Below, piece after piece: positions 36,977-45,667 of a DNA stretch of 64,000 nt. The DNA is taken from NCBI GenBank assembly GCA_002102225.1, contig LQPB01000044.1, positions 1 through 64,000 of the forward strand. Reading direction: 5' to 3'. Position 1 is the first letter of the stretch. Every line of letters begins with the position of its first letter. A program made the translations under genes and the position numbers. A model generated the notes under the pieces. That model was not told the DNA's origin. It saw only the letters and a list, made by a program, of their open reading frames with translations, and made no database searches. This DNA is from Mycobacterium interjectum (GTDB lineage Bacteria; Actinomycetota; Actinomycetes; Mycobacteriales; Mycobacteriaceae).

Positions 36977-38389
36977 ATGACACAGCCCAGCGCCGAACGC
37001 TACCTGAGCGCGGTACTTCTGAATAAGACCCCGCGCGAACGTCTTTGCGACGTCGACGCGATGGTGGATGCAATCACCGACTACGCGATCGTTCAGCTCG
37101 ATGTCGAGGGCAACGTGCTGCGCTGGTGTCCGGGTGCCGAGTCGCTGCTGGGGTACTCCGCCGCCGAGGTCCTCGACCGGCCGATGTCGATGTTCCACCT
37201 CGAGGAGGACCGCGCCGGTGGGTTGGCCGAACGCGAGCTGGCCGCCGCCCGCGAGTCGGGGCGCTGCGAGTTCGAGGGCTGGCGGGTGCGCAAGGGCGGG
37301 CGGGTGTTCTGGGCCCGCGTGGTGTTGACCCCGATCCACGACGCGGGGGGCGCGGTTACGGGTTTCACCAAGGTCATTCGGGACGTGACCGCCGAGCATC
37401 GGCGAACCGAAGCGATGTTCCACGATCTGCTGGAGTCGGCGCCCGACGCGATGGTCATTGCGGCGTCGGATGGCCGCATCATGCTCGCCAACGCCCAGAC
37501 CGACGAGATGTTCGGCTATCCGCGCGAGGACCTGATCGGCAGGGAAATCGAGATGCTCATCCCGACCCGGCTGCGCGGAGCCCACGAACGCCACCGCGCC
37601 GCGTTCTTCGCGAGCCCCAAGGTGCGGCGGATGGGGGTCGGGTTGGAGCTCTGGGGGCTGCGCCGTGACGGCAGCGAGTTCCCCATCGAGGTCAGTCTCA
37701 GCCCACTGCGCACGGAGACGGGTGTGTTGGTGTCGGCGGCGATGCGTGACATCACCGAGCAATTGGCCATCCAGGCCGACTTGGCTGACGCCTATGCCGA
37801 GGCCGAGGTGTTCGCGGAACGCGATCGCATCGGGGGCGAGTTGCAAGACCACGCAATCCAGCGAGTCTTCGCGGTGGGCCTCGCGCTGCAGGCCACCATC
37901 CCGCGGGTCCGGTCGGCCGAGGTGCAGCAGCGCCTGATGACGGCGGTGGATGACCTGCACGGGGTGGTCCAGGATTTTCGCGCCGCGATCTTCGGACTGC
38001 GCACCAAGTCCGCCGACGTCACACGGGTGCGCCGGCGCCTCGACGAGGTGATCGGCGAAATGTCGGGGGGATTGGCGACCACCGTCCAGTACAAGGGACC
38101 GCTGTCGGTGCTCGGGGCGGAGCTGGCCGAGCACGCCGAAGCCGTCGTCGCCGAAGCCATCAGCAATGCGGTACGCCACGCCGAGGCCACGAAGCTCACC
38201 GTTGCCATCGACGTCGCGGACATGCTGTCCATCGAGGTGGCGGACGACGGAAAAGGCATGTGCGGCAACGTCACCGGCACCGGTCTGGCCGGCTTGCGCC
38301 AACGCGCCGAAGCGGTCGGCGGCACCCTCACCGTCGGTGATTGCCCCGGCGGTGGCACCCGGCTGCGATGGGCAGCTCCGCTGCCGTAG
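36977..38389 (+). CDS. PAS-PAS sensor kinase with atypical H-box
   Basis: The protein has 470 residues and no transmembrane segment. Two PAS/PAC domains (about 30-140, FWARVVLTPIHDAGGAVTGF; about 147-265, DGSEFPIEVSLSP) precede a HisKA_3-type dimerisation helix and a HATPase_c domain (about 370-468; N397 in AISNAVRHAE, VADDGKGM, TGLAGLRQRAEAVGG). In DevS/DosT the phosphoacceptor motif is LHDxVIQ. Here it reads LQDHAIQ (289-295), so the conserved His is Gln290, with a His two residues later. It may use the shifted His, be inactive as a phosphodonor, or act otherwise. No response regulator is adjacent. GAAGG precedes the ATG. It lies 73 bp after the EmbR-like gene, possibly in the same transcript. 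Confidence 0.85.
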   Translation: MTQPSAERYLSAVLLNKTPRERLCDVDAMVDAITDYAIVQLDVEGNVLRWCPGAESLLGYSAAEVLDRPMSMFHLEEDRAGGLAERELAAARESGRCEFEGWRVRKGGRVFWARVVLTPIHDAGGAVTGFTKVIRDVTAEHRRTEAMFHDLLESAPDAMVIAASDGRIMLANAQTDEMFGYPREDLIGREIEMLIPTRLRGAHERHRAAFFASPKVRRMGVGLELWGLRRDGSEFPIEVSLSPLRTETGVLVSAAMRDITEQLAIQADLADAYAEAEVFAERDRIGGELQDHAIQRVFAVGLALQATIPRVRSAEVQQRLMTAVDDLHGVVQDFRAAIFGLRTKSADVTRVRRRLDEVIGEMSGGLATTVQYKGPLSVLGAELAEHAEAVVAEAISNAVRHAEATKLTVAIDVADMLSIEVADDGKGMCGNVTGTGLAGLRQRAEAVGGTLTVGDCPGGGTRLRWAAPLP

Positions 38390-38410
38390 ACGCCGGCCAG
38401 CGCATCGGCC

Positions 38411-39328
38411 TCAAGCCTTTGACGCCGCCTTGGGCGGTTCGGCGACCTTCAGGTCGCGCCCGGCGCCCGCGGCCATGGTGGCGGCCTCGCCGCGGGCCAG
38501 GCCCACCGTCGCGGCGATCACCGCCGCGGCCGCCACCGCCAGCAGCAACCACTGGGTGCCGTCCGCATTCAACGTCTCGCCGAGCACCGCGACCCCGAGT
38601 ACCCCCGCCACGACCGGCTTCGCGACGATGATCGTCGGCAGCGAGGCGGTCAGCGCACCGGCCCGGTAGGCCGACTGGTGGAAGATCATTCCGCCCACGC
38701 CGGCGGCCACCCAGGCGTACAGCTCGGGTGTGTGCCACAGCTGGCCCGGCGTGTGCTCGATGACGTCGACAACGCCCTTCATCAGCACCGAGAACACCGC
38801 CAGCAACGAGCCTGCCACCGCGGCCAGCAACAGCGCCGCCGCCGGACGCTCTGCCCAGATCCGCGCGCCGACCAAACCCAGCAACAGCGGTGGGCCCATC
38901 ACCACGGCCACCACCAGCCACGCCTCCAGCGTCCCGCGCTCATGACCGCCCGCCGGCTGCCCGACCGCGATGACGACCGCCAGTGCCACGGCCAGCAGCA
39001 GCGCCCACAGCCACTCGGCGCGGGTCACCGGATGGCGCGTCACCCGGGCGTAGATCGGCAAAGCGAACAGCAGCGCGGTCACCTGCAGCGACATCACCAA
39101 CAGCACCGAGCCCCGGTCGAGGGCCGCGGCCAGCAGGCAGTAGCTGGAGATGTCCCCCAGACCGCCCAGCCACCAGCGGGTGTCGCGCAGCAACATGCCG
39201 AACAGGGTCAGGTGGCCGACCGGTCTGTCGGTGACCTCCTGTGCGGACCGCTGCCGGATCACGTTGCCGACCGCGGACGCCAGTGCGGCCAACAAAGCGA
39301 GCAGGACCGCCACATCCGTCCTCGACAT
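38411..39328 (-). CDS. DMT-superfamily transporter (EamA-like)
   Basis: The protein has 305 residues with about ten hydrophobic helices and the internal two-fold layout of drug/metabolite transporters. The N-terminus reads LLALLAALASAVGNVIRQRS. The end-of-fold region is AGVLGVAVLGETL, matching the EamA signature with a conserved Glu, before a short Lys-rich soluble tail. The substrate is unknown. GGAGG precedes the ATG. It converges on the PAS kinase gene with a 21-bp gap and is followed on the same strand, upstream, by the SDR gene. Confidence 0.8.
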   Translation of the reverse strand: MSRTDVAVLLALLAALASAVGNVIRQRSAQEVTDRPVGHLTLFGMLLRDTRWWLGGLGDISSYCLLAAALDRGSVLLVMSLQVTALLFALPIYARVTRHPVTRAEWLWALLLAVALAVVIAVGQPAGGHERGTLEAWLVVAVVMGPPLLLGLVGARIWAERPAAALLLAAVAGSLLAVFSVLMKGVVDVIEHTPGQLWHTPELYAWVAAGVGGMIFHQSAYRAGALTASLPTIIVAKPVVAGVLGVAVLGETLNADGTQWLLLAVAAAAVIAATVGLARGEAATMAAGAGRDLKVAEPPKAASKA

Positions 39329-39463
39329 GGGATGACCTCCTCGCTCACACGCCTGTTTGCGGCGTTGCGTTGCGCTGTTAGCTGTGTGGCCTCAGCGACC
39401 GGCTATTCATCCAATCTAACCGCGCCTCGCGGACGCGGCCCGTCGAGCCGATCGGCGGCGGTC

Positions 39464-40333
39464 TCAGAGGGGGAATTTCGTCCCGGTGAGCTGTTCGGAC
39501 AGCTCCCACAGCGCGGCGGCGGTGGCCGCGCGCTTGGCCGGCCAATTCCGCCAGGTCGGCTGGGTGCGGCCATACAGGCCGAATCGGGGACCGATGAACG
39601 TGTCGCCGGGCAGCTCCTGCGATGCCGCGTACAACGTCTGGCGGGCACCGAAGTCCGCATCGGTGGACACCAGCCGGTCGACCGCCAACACCGCGGCGTC
39701 GCCCAGTTTGCGTCCCGAGTTGCCTTGCAGGTTGGTATGCGACCAGCCGGGATGGGCGGCCAGCGCGCGCAGCGGAGAACCGGCGGCATGCAGGCGCCGC
39801 TGCAGCTCGCTGGTGAACAACAGGTTGGCCAGCTTCGACTGGCCGTAGGCCAGCCAGGCCGAATACCGGCGGGATTGCCAGTTGAGGTCCTTGAGGCTGA
39901 TGAATCCGATGTGATGCAGCAGCGAGGACACCGTGACGACGCGGTCGGTCAGCTTGGGCAACAACAGGTTGGTCAGCGCGAAGTGCCCGAGGTGATTGGT
40001 GCCGATCTGACCCTCGAAGCCGTCGGCGGTGACCGCGTAGTTGGTGGCCATGATGCCGGCGTTGTTGACCAGGACGTCGACCCGCTCGGTGTCGTCGGCG
40101 AAGCGGCGCACCGAGGTCAGGTCCTGCAGGTCGAGCCGGCGCACCTCGATGTCGCCGGTCATGCGCGCCGCCGCCGCCTCGCCCTTCACGGTGTTGCGCA
40201 CCGCGAGGACGACGTGGGCACCGACACGGGCCAACTCGCGGGCGGTCACCTCGCCCAGCCCGCCGCTGGCACCGGTGACGATCGCGGTGCGTCCGGCGAA
40301 CGAGGGCAGGTCTGCGGCGGTCCAACCAGGCAT
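39464..40333 (-). CDS. Short-chain dehydrogenase/reductase
   Basis: From the ATG at 40333 this is 289 residues. It is a classical SDR: TGASGGLG nucleotide-binding loop (about 17-24), LDLQDL adenine pocket, NNAGI, catalytic Ser in VTVSSLLHH and YGQSK (Tyr-x-x-x-Lys). The HPGWSHTNLQ segment and the overall sequence match the mycobacterial retinol-dehydrogenase-like SDRs (Rv0439c type), which use NAD(P)H on unknown alcohol or carbonyl substrates. The extension to 40393 is Arg/Gly-rich and unlikely to be translated. There is no clear pathway context; the DMT transporter downstream is on the same strand. Confidence 0.86.
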   Translation of the reverse strand: MPGWTAADLPSFAGRTAIVTGASGGLGEVTARELARVGAHVVLAVRNTVKGEAAAARMTGDIEVRRLDLQDLTSVRRFADDTERVDVLVNNAGIMATNYAVTADGFEGQIGTNHLGHFALTNLLLPKLTDRVVTVSSLLHHIGFISLKDLNWQSRRYSAWLAYGQSKLANLLFTSELQRRLHAAGSPLRALAAHPGWSHTNLQGNSGRKLGDAAVLAVDRLVSTDADFGARQTLYAASQELPGDTFIGPRFGLYGRTQPTWRNWPAKRAATAAALWELSEQLTGTKFPL

Positions 40334-40520
40334 GGCAGCCACCCTAGCGTCGCGAGCGGGACGGCCTCCGACGGGCGCAAAACCGCTGCACAACAGCCCA
40401 ATACGGCGCGGCGGCCCTGCGGCGCGATCTCACCCACCCAGGCGCCGCGGGTATCGTGCGGGGGATGACCAGCGGAATCCCGCTCACCCGTCGCTCGCCG
40501 AGGCCGATGGGAGGCCCGGC

Positions 40521-41516
40521 ATGTATCTAGGGATCATCGTCAACCCGCAGGCGCGCAAGAACCGCGCCGCGCCGCACCGCGCCGCCGACTTGCGCCGGAT
40601 CGTCGGCCCGTGGGGCGAGGTGCACGAGACCGCGTCCGTCGAGGATCTGCGCAGGACCATCAAAGAGCTCAATCCGCGGACCACCCACCTCGTCGGCGAC
40701 GGCGGCGACGGCGCGCTGCATTGGCTGGTCAACGAAATCGAGCAGTGCATCGCCGATCCCGACCGCTGGCCGACCTTCGTGCCCAGCAACGGGGGAAGCG
40801 TCAACGCCGTCGCGCGCAAGGCGCGGGTGCGCGGTCGCGCCGACGGGATCATCCGCGCCTTGGCGACCGCCGCGGAGGCCGACCGGCCCCCGCCCGAGAT
40901 CCGCCTGGACACGCTCGAACTCGACGGCGAAACCGAGGACGGCGCGGCGTTTCATCGCCTGTGCTTCGGGTTGGCCGCCGGCGGCGTCGGAAACCGGTTC
41001 TACGAAAGGTATTACGACTCGCCCGATCACGACCGCCTGGCCGTCGCGCGGGTGATCGCTCGCTCGTTCGGCGACTACCTGACCTCCAAGGTCGCCCCCA
41101 GCCGGGTGAAGACGCCGAACTACGCGTCCGTCCTGTTCACCCCGACGCGCGCCCGCGTCGTGATCGACGGCGAGGAGGTGCCGACGCGGACACACCGGTT
41201 GCTGCACGCCGGCGCCATCGACCTGCGCATCGGGGGCCCGTTCCGGCTCTTCCCGAAGGCCGCCCAACCGGGTGCGCTGCATTTCCAGGCCGGGGAGGTC
41301 AGGCCGTCGAAGATCGTCGCGCAGCTGCCCGCGGCGCTGACCAACGGAACGATGCGCGGCGAGGGGATACGCGACGTCAACGGCCGCGAGATGATCATCG
41401 AGGCCGACGGGGAGCCGCTGTCGCCGATCATCGACGGCGAGCGTTTCGTCGGCATCACCCGGCTGGTGGCCCGCGCCGGGCCGCGCATCCGCGTCGCCCA
41501 GGTGGCCGGGCGGTAA
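40521..41516 (+). CDS. Diacylglycerol-kinase-like (NAD kinase fold) protein
   Basis: From the ATG at 40521 (GGGAGG 6 nt upstream) this is 331 residues. The DAGK catalytic domain begins YLGIIVNPQARKNR and carries GDGGDGALHW (nucleotide-binding GGDG) and PSNGGSVNAVARKA, the second conserved loop. The C-terminal half (LHFQAGEVRPSKIV, EADGEPLSPIIDGERF) matches the beta-domain of lipid kinases. The expected activity is ATP-dependent phosphorylation of a lipid such as diacylglycerol or a sphingoid. The substrate is not predictable. The open frame extends to 40041, but that part is antisense to the SDR gene. Confidence 0.84.
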   Translation: MYLGIIVNPQARKNRAAPHRAADLRRIVGPWGEVHETASVEDLRRTIKELNPRTTHLVGDGGDGALHWLVNEIEQCIADPDRWPTFVPSNGGSVNAVARKARVRGRADGIIRALATAAEADRPPPEIRLDTLELDGETEDGAAFHRLCFGLAAGGVGNRFYERYYDSPDHDRLAVARVIARSFGDYLTSKVAPSRVKTPNYASVLFTPTRARVVIDGEEVPTRTHRLLHAGAIDLRIGGPFRLFPKAAQPGALHFQAGEVRPSKIVAQLPAALTNGTMRGEGIRDVNGREMIIEADGEPLSPIIDGERFVGITRLVARAGPRIRVAQVAGR

Positions 41517-41526
41517 TTCACAGCGG

Positions 41527-41820
41527 TCAGCGCCGCGCCTGGATGGCGCGCGTGATCTGCGCGGACAGCCTGGGGTCGTTCAGCAACTGGTCGACCAGCG
41601 TGGCGAGAACCTCTTGGCCGGTGACACGCGCGACGCCGAGGCGATCGGCGGCCTCTCGCTGCCAGATGTCCAGGGCGCGATGCTGGGCCGGCGCGAGGTC
41701 GACCGTGCGACGGGTTTTGGGGTTGCGCGTTCGTCCGAGGGCGAACGGCTCGGTCGGTGCCGCGGCGACCGCGGGAGTCAGTGCGGCGCCGGGGCGGTAG
41801 GCGGGGTCGGAAGTGCTCAT
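41527..41820 (-). CDS. Small putative DNA-binding protein (RHH-like)
   Basis: The protein has 97 residues. A Pro/Ala-rich N-terminal 30 residues is followed by RRTVDLAPAQHRALDIWQ, which reads like the beta-strand and first helix of a ribbon-helix-helix protein. A helical REAADRLGVARVTGQEVLATLVDQLL completes it. Similar small proteins accompany ParA-type partition genes on actinobacterial plasmids, but no parA is seen here. The upstream region, starting about 50 bp from its ATG, has several CAGTAT/ATACTG elements that could be its operators. Conserved-looking, function inferred only. Confidence 0.6.
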   Translation of the reverse strand: MSTSDPAYRPGAALTPAVAAAPTEPFALGRTRNPKTRRTVDLAPAQHRALDIWQREAADRLGVARVTGQEVLATLVDQLLNDPRLSAQITRAIQARR

Positions 41821-42392
41821 CGGGGGCGGCCTTCCCTGGGCGGCAGTAGTTCCGGCGATCAGTACGTCATCTCAGTATATGCGGAGAGCATGAGTCTCTG
41901 CGGGCTCGCCGCCGGGACCCGCGGCGCGGTTCGTTGCCGTTTCGCCGCCAACAATTGTTGTGAAATGCCTGGCTTTCGCGCGGCGTCGGCGCGTCATCGG
42001 ACTAACCGCTTTTACCGAGGATCTATTTGCGGCAAGTGGCATCTCACCGACCGCTCCGAATTTGGCTGCTGGAAAGGTGGTCATTGAATACTTATCATCG
42101 CAAGTCCGTACCTCAGTATCTACTTCCTAGACGAGTGAACTGGTCATATGTCGAAGTATCGGGTGCTGAGATACTGATCGCAGTATTTGCACGCGTCCTT
42201 TCCTAGCGGCCGTGGAAATTGCGCGACTATGAGCTGCATCACGCGTGCGCTGGTTGAGCCTGTGAAATCAATGTGCAGCGCCGAAATGGTCTTTTCTCGA
42301 GTGAGTTTGGCGCTTACCGTGGAATTACAAATTGCGATGTAGCACTTGTTGTTCTGATTTCGACCCCACCCCGACTTGGAAGGGATTCCTCG
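41821..42392. other. Regulatory-looking, lower-GC intergenic region
   Basis: This 570-bp gap separates the small RHH-like gene (minus) from the FAAL operon (plus), with no supportable gene. It contains repeated CAGTAT/ATACT elements: TCAGTATAT near 41872, AATACTTATC near 42087, TCAGTATCTAC near 42113, AAGTATCGG near 42154, and the inverted pair GATACTG-ATCG-CAGTATT at 42170-42187. Several lie in locally AT-rich DNA. They are probably operators for one or both flanking genes. Confidence 0.5.
42169..42188. promoter_or_regulatory. ATACTG inverted repeat upstream of the FAAL operon
   Basis: AGATACTG-ATCG-CAGTATTT pairs 7 of 8 positions in its arms. It lies about 205 bp upstream of the FAAL ATG. 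The same half-site recurs at least four times between 41872 and 42160, which supports a real binding site over a chance palindrome. Confidence 0.45.
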
Positions 42393-45300
42393 ATGCAGAC
42401 GCTGATCGACTACCTGCGGATGTGGCAAGCGCGCCGACCACACCAAACCCTGTTCCGGTTCGTCGACGCCGAGGGTCGCGAGCTCGACCGCTACACCTAC
42501 GGCAGTTTCGACGAGCGGACGCGCGAGCTGGCGGCCTACCTGTCCACCGAGGCCGGGTTGAAGCCCGGTGATCGGGCGCTGCTCGTGTATCCACCGGGCC
42601 TGGAGATGGTGGCCGCATTCTTCGCCTGCGCACGCATCGGCGTGATCGCCGTGCCCGTCAGCCCGCCGCTGCCCATGTCGTTCGAAGCCGGGCTGGCCAA
42701 GCTCAGCTTCATCGCGCGCGACTCCCAGGCCAAGGCCGTGCTGTCGACCAAGGAACTCGAGCACACCTTCCGCGAGCTGCTGGGCCACCGGCAGGGCGCG
42801 CTGCCCTGGCCGGACGTCGAGCGGCTCCCGGAGCTGCCCTGGGTGGCGACGGATGCCACCCGAGAATTCGGCGGCGAACCCGTGGCGGATACGCCCGGCC
42901 GGGTGCTCTTCCTGCAGTACACGTCCGGGTCCACCAGCGATCCCAAGGGCGTGGTGGTGACCCACGCCAACGTCATCGCCAACGCCTCGGCCTTCACGGA
43001 CAGCGAGGTGGCGGTCAGCTGGCTGCCGCAGCACCACGACATGGGCCTGATCTCCGCCTATCTGTACATCGTGGTGCTCGGCGGGACCACGCACGGGATG
43101 TCCCCCGAGGACTTCCTCAAGCGGCCCTCGTCGTGGCTGCGGCTCATCAGCGAGGCGCGCGCCACCCAGTCGCCGGCACCGAACTTCGCCCTCGAGTACT
43201 GCCTGCGCGACGACAAGCTGCCCGCCTCGGAGCTCGCCGGCGTCGACTTGAGCAGCCTCAAGTCCATGGTCATCGGCGCGGAACCGCTGCGGGCCAAGAC
43301 CTTCGCCCGCTTCCGGGAACGCTTCGCGCCCTACGGCCTGCGCCCCGACGCGGTGACCGGCGCCTACGGCCTGGCCGAGAACACGCTGGCCGTGACCTTG
43401 CAGGGCCGGCAGACCGTGGTCGTGAACAAGCGTGCCCTGCAGCAGAACGTCGTGCGGGTGGAAAAGGCGGTGGCCCAGAACCACAACCAGACCCCGCTGG
43501 TGAGCAGCGGCAAGCCCACCGCTGGGACCGTCGTCCGCATCGTCGACCCCGAATCCCGGCGCGCGCTGGTCGAGGGCCGGGTCGGAGAGATCTGGCTGGC
43601 CGGACCGTCCAAGGGCGGCGGCTACTGGCACCGCCCGGACGTCACCGCGGAGATGTTCGAGGCCCGCATCCACGGCGACGACGAGCACACCTATCTGCGG
43701 ACCGGCGACCTCGGCTTCCTCTATGAGGGGGAACTGTTCGTCTGCGGCCGAACCAAGGACCTGATCATCGTCCGCGGCGTCAATTGCTACCCCTCGGACA
43801 TCGAGGCCGTCGTGGAGCGGTCGGCCGCCCAGGTCCGGCACGGCTGCGTCGCCGCCTTCTCGGTTGAGCGCGAGGACGAGGAGGCGTTGGTCGTGGTCGC
43901 CGAGGTGCGCGACGAACACGACCTGCCCGACGCCAAGGCCCTGGCGCGCGCGATCCGCCGGCACGGGCACATCGATCCGCACACCATCCTGTTCGTGCCG
44001 CCACGCAGCATCCCCAAGACCACCTCGGGGAAGATCAGGCGCTCGCAGACCCGCCAGCTGTGGCTGGACGACAAGCTGCCCGTGCTGGCGACCTGGGTCC
44101 AGAAAACCCACATCGGGCCGGACGCCGGCACGGGCCCCCTCGGCCGTTTCCGCCACCTCATCGAGAGTTACGACCTCACCGGGTATGAGGATTGCTCCTT
44201 CGCCGATCTCGGGATCGACTCGCTGGCCCTGGCCGAGCTTCGCGCGGACCTGCAGGCCCTGCTGGAGGAGCACGGGGCCGGGGAGCTGGCCGAGGAGGTC
44301 AACACGCGGCTGCTCCAGCGCCTGACGGTCGCCGAATTCTTCCGGCTCATGCGGCAGTTCGGCGATCGGTCCGGCCAGCCGGTGGACGCCCTACGGCGGG
44401 CACTGGATCAGCTCTCGGCCGAGTACGAGGCGCAGGAGACCGAACAGATGCGCGCCGACGCGCGGCTGCCCCTGCCGGCCCTGCCGCCGGCGCGCCCGGG
44501 CCCGGTACGCGACATCCTGCTGACCGGCGCGACCGGCTTCCTGGGGCCGTTCCTGGTCAACAGCCTGCTCGGGCAGACCTCGCACACCATTCACGCGCTG
44601 ATCCGCGCCACCGACCCAGGGCACGGCCTGGACCGCATCGTCGCGTCGCTGCGCCGGGCTCAGCTCTGGTCCCCGGCTTTGGAGGCCGAGGTCCGCGCGC
44701 GGGTGCGCGTGGTCTGCGGTGATCTCGCCGAGCCCCACCTGGGCATCGGCGAGGCGGAATTCGGGCGGCTGGCCGACACCGTCGACGCCATCGTGCACAA
44801 CGGTGCGCTGGTCAACTACGTCCGGACCTACGACGCCCTGCGCCCCGCCAACGTGCTGGGCACGCTGGAGCTGTTGCGCCTGGCCATGACCGACCACCGC
44901 AAGACCTTCCATCTGGTCTCCAGCACCTTCATTTATGGCTGGAGCACCGAGCCGGTGGTCGGCGAGTGGGACGCCAACGCGAAGATGAGCGGCCTGGACT
45001 TCGGCTACTCGCAGACCAAGTGGGTCGCCGAGCAGTTGGTGCTGGCGGCCCGACGGCAGGGCCTCGACGTGCGCATCTACCGGCCTTCGCTGATCTCGCC
45101 CACCAGGGCGGGCTTCGGCAGCCAGGACGACATCCTGGTGCGGCTCACGGCGTTCATGATCGAGCACGGGCTGGCCGTCGACGCGCTCAACCAGATCAGC
45201 CTGCTGCCGGCGGACCTGATCGCCGACCACGTCGTCGCGCTGATGGGCCTGCCGACGGATGCCACTAGTGGCGGGCACGTCTATAACATGACCGCGGACG

Positions 45301-45641
45301 ACTACTACAACCTGACCGACATCACCCGGGTCCTGTCCGAACGCCACGGCTACCGGTTCGACTACCACAACATCCCGTCGTTCGTGGAGCAGCTGAACCG
45401 CCGGTGCACGCCGCGCGATCAGCTCTATCCGCTGGTCGACTTCCTCGTCCGTTCGGCGGACAAGATCGCCGCGATGCGAGACAAGCGCTACGACAACACC
45501 CAGTACCGCGGCGCGCGCGCGATGGCCAAGGTCCACCTGCGGGAGCCCGCCCTGACCGACACGGTCGATAACCTGGTGCGGTTCTTGCGGCGCGAACAGT
45601 TGATCACCGAGGCTGAGGCGGAGGCGCAACGCAGTGCCTGA
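42393..45641 (+). CDS. FAAL-ACP-thioester reductase (carboxylate-reductase-like) megaenzyme
   Basis: The protein has 1082 residues. An AMP-forming acyl ligase of the FAAL type (about 10-560) shows YTSGSTSDPKG, WLPQHHDMGLI, ATQSPAPNFALEY and GRTKDLIIVRGVN. A phosphopantetheine carrier (about 590-670) carries DLGIDSLAL (Ser610). A C-terminal NAD(P)H thioester-reductase domain (about 705-1065) has TGATGFLG and YSQTK (Tyr-x-x-x-Lys). It should adenylate a fatty acid, load it on the built-in carrier and release it as aldehyde or alcohol. FadD9/CAR has the same order, but its ligase is not FAAL-like. The ATG at 42393 has AAGGGA upstream. It heads a four-gene operon with a diiron-like protein, a hydrolase and an iron-sulfur reductase. 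Confidence 0.9.
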   Translation: MQTLIDYLRMWQARRPHQTLFRFVDAEGRELDRYTYGSFDERTRELAAYLSTEAGLKPGDRALLVYPPGLEMVAAFFACARIGVIAVPVSPPLPMSFEAGLAKLSFIARDSQAKAVLSTKELEHTFRELLGHRQGALPWPDVERLPELPWVATDATREFGGEPVADTPGRVLFLQYTSGSTSDPKGVVVTHANVIANASAFTDSEVAVSWLPQHHDMGLISAYLYIVVLGGTTHGMSPEDFLKRPSSWLRLISEARATQSPAPNFALEYCLRDDKLPASELAGVDLSSLKSMVIGAEPLRAKTFARFRERFAPYGLRPDAVTGAYGLAENTLAVTLQGRQTVVVNKRALQQNVVRVEKAVAQNHNQTPLVSSGKPTAGTVVRIVDPESRRALVEGRVGEIWLAGPSKGGGYWHRPDVTAEMFEARIHGDDEHTYLRTGDLGFLYEGELFVCGRTKDLIIVRGVNCYPSDIEAVVERSAAQVRHGCVAAFSVEREDEEALVVVAEVRDEHDLPDAKALARAIRRHGHIDPHTILFVPPRSIPKTTSGKIRRSQTRQLWLDDKLPVLATWVQKTHIGPDAGTGPLGRFRHLIESYDLTGYEDCSFADLGIDSLALAELRADLQALLEEHGAGELAEEVNTRLLQRLTVAEFFRLMRQFGDRSGQPVDALRRALDQLSAEYEAQETEQMRADARLPLPALPPARPGPVRDILLTGATGFLGPFLVNSLLGQTSHTIHALIRATDPGHGLDRIVASLRRAQLWSPALEAEVRARVRVVCGDLAEPHLGIGEAEFGRLADTVDAIVHNGALVNYVRTYDALRPANVLGTLELLRLAMTDHRKTFHLVSSTFIYGWSTEPVVGEWDANAKMSGLDFGYSQTKWVAEQLVLAARRQGLDVRIYRPSLISPTRAGFGSQDDILVRLTAFMIEHGLAVDALNQISLLPADLIADHVVALMGLPTDATSGGHVYNMTADDYYNLTDITRVLSERHGYRFDYHNIPSFVEQLNRRCTPRDQLYPLVDFLVRSADKIAAMRDKRYDNTQYRGARAMAKVHLREPALTDTVDNLVRFLRREQLITEAEAEAQRSA

Positions 45642-45667
45642 CAACCTGAGTGGGAAGGGGGTGCACG

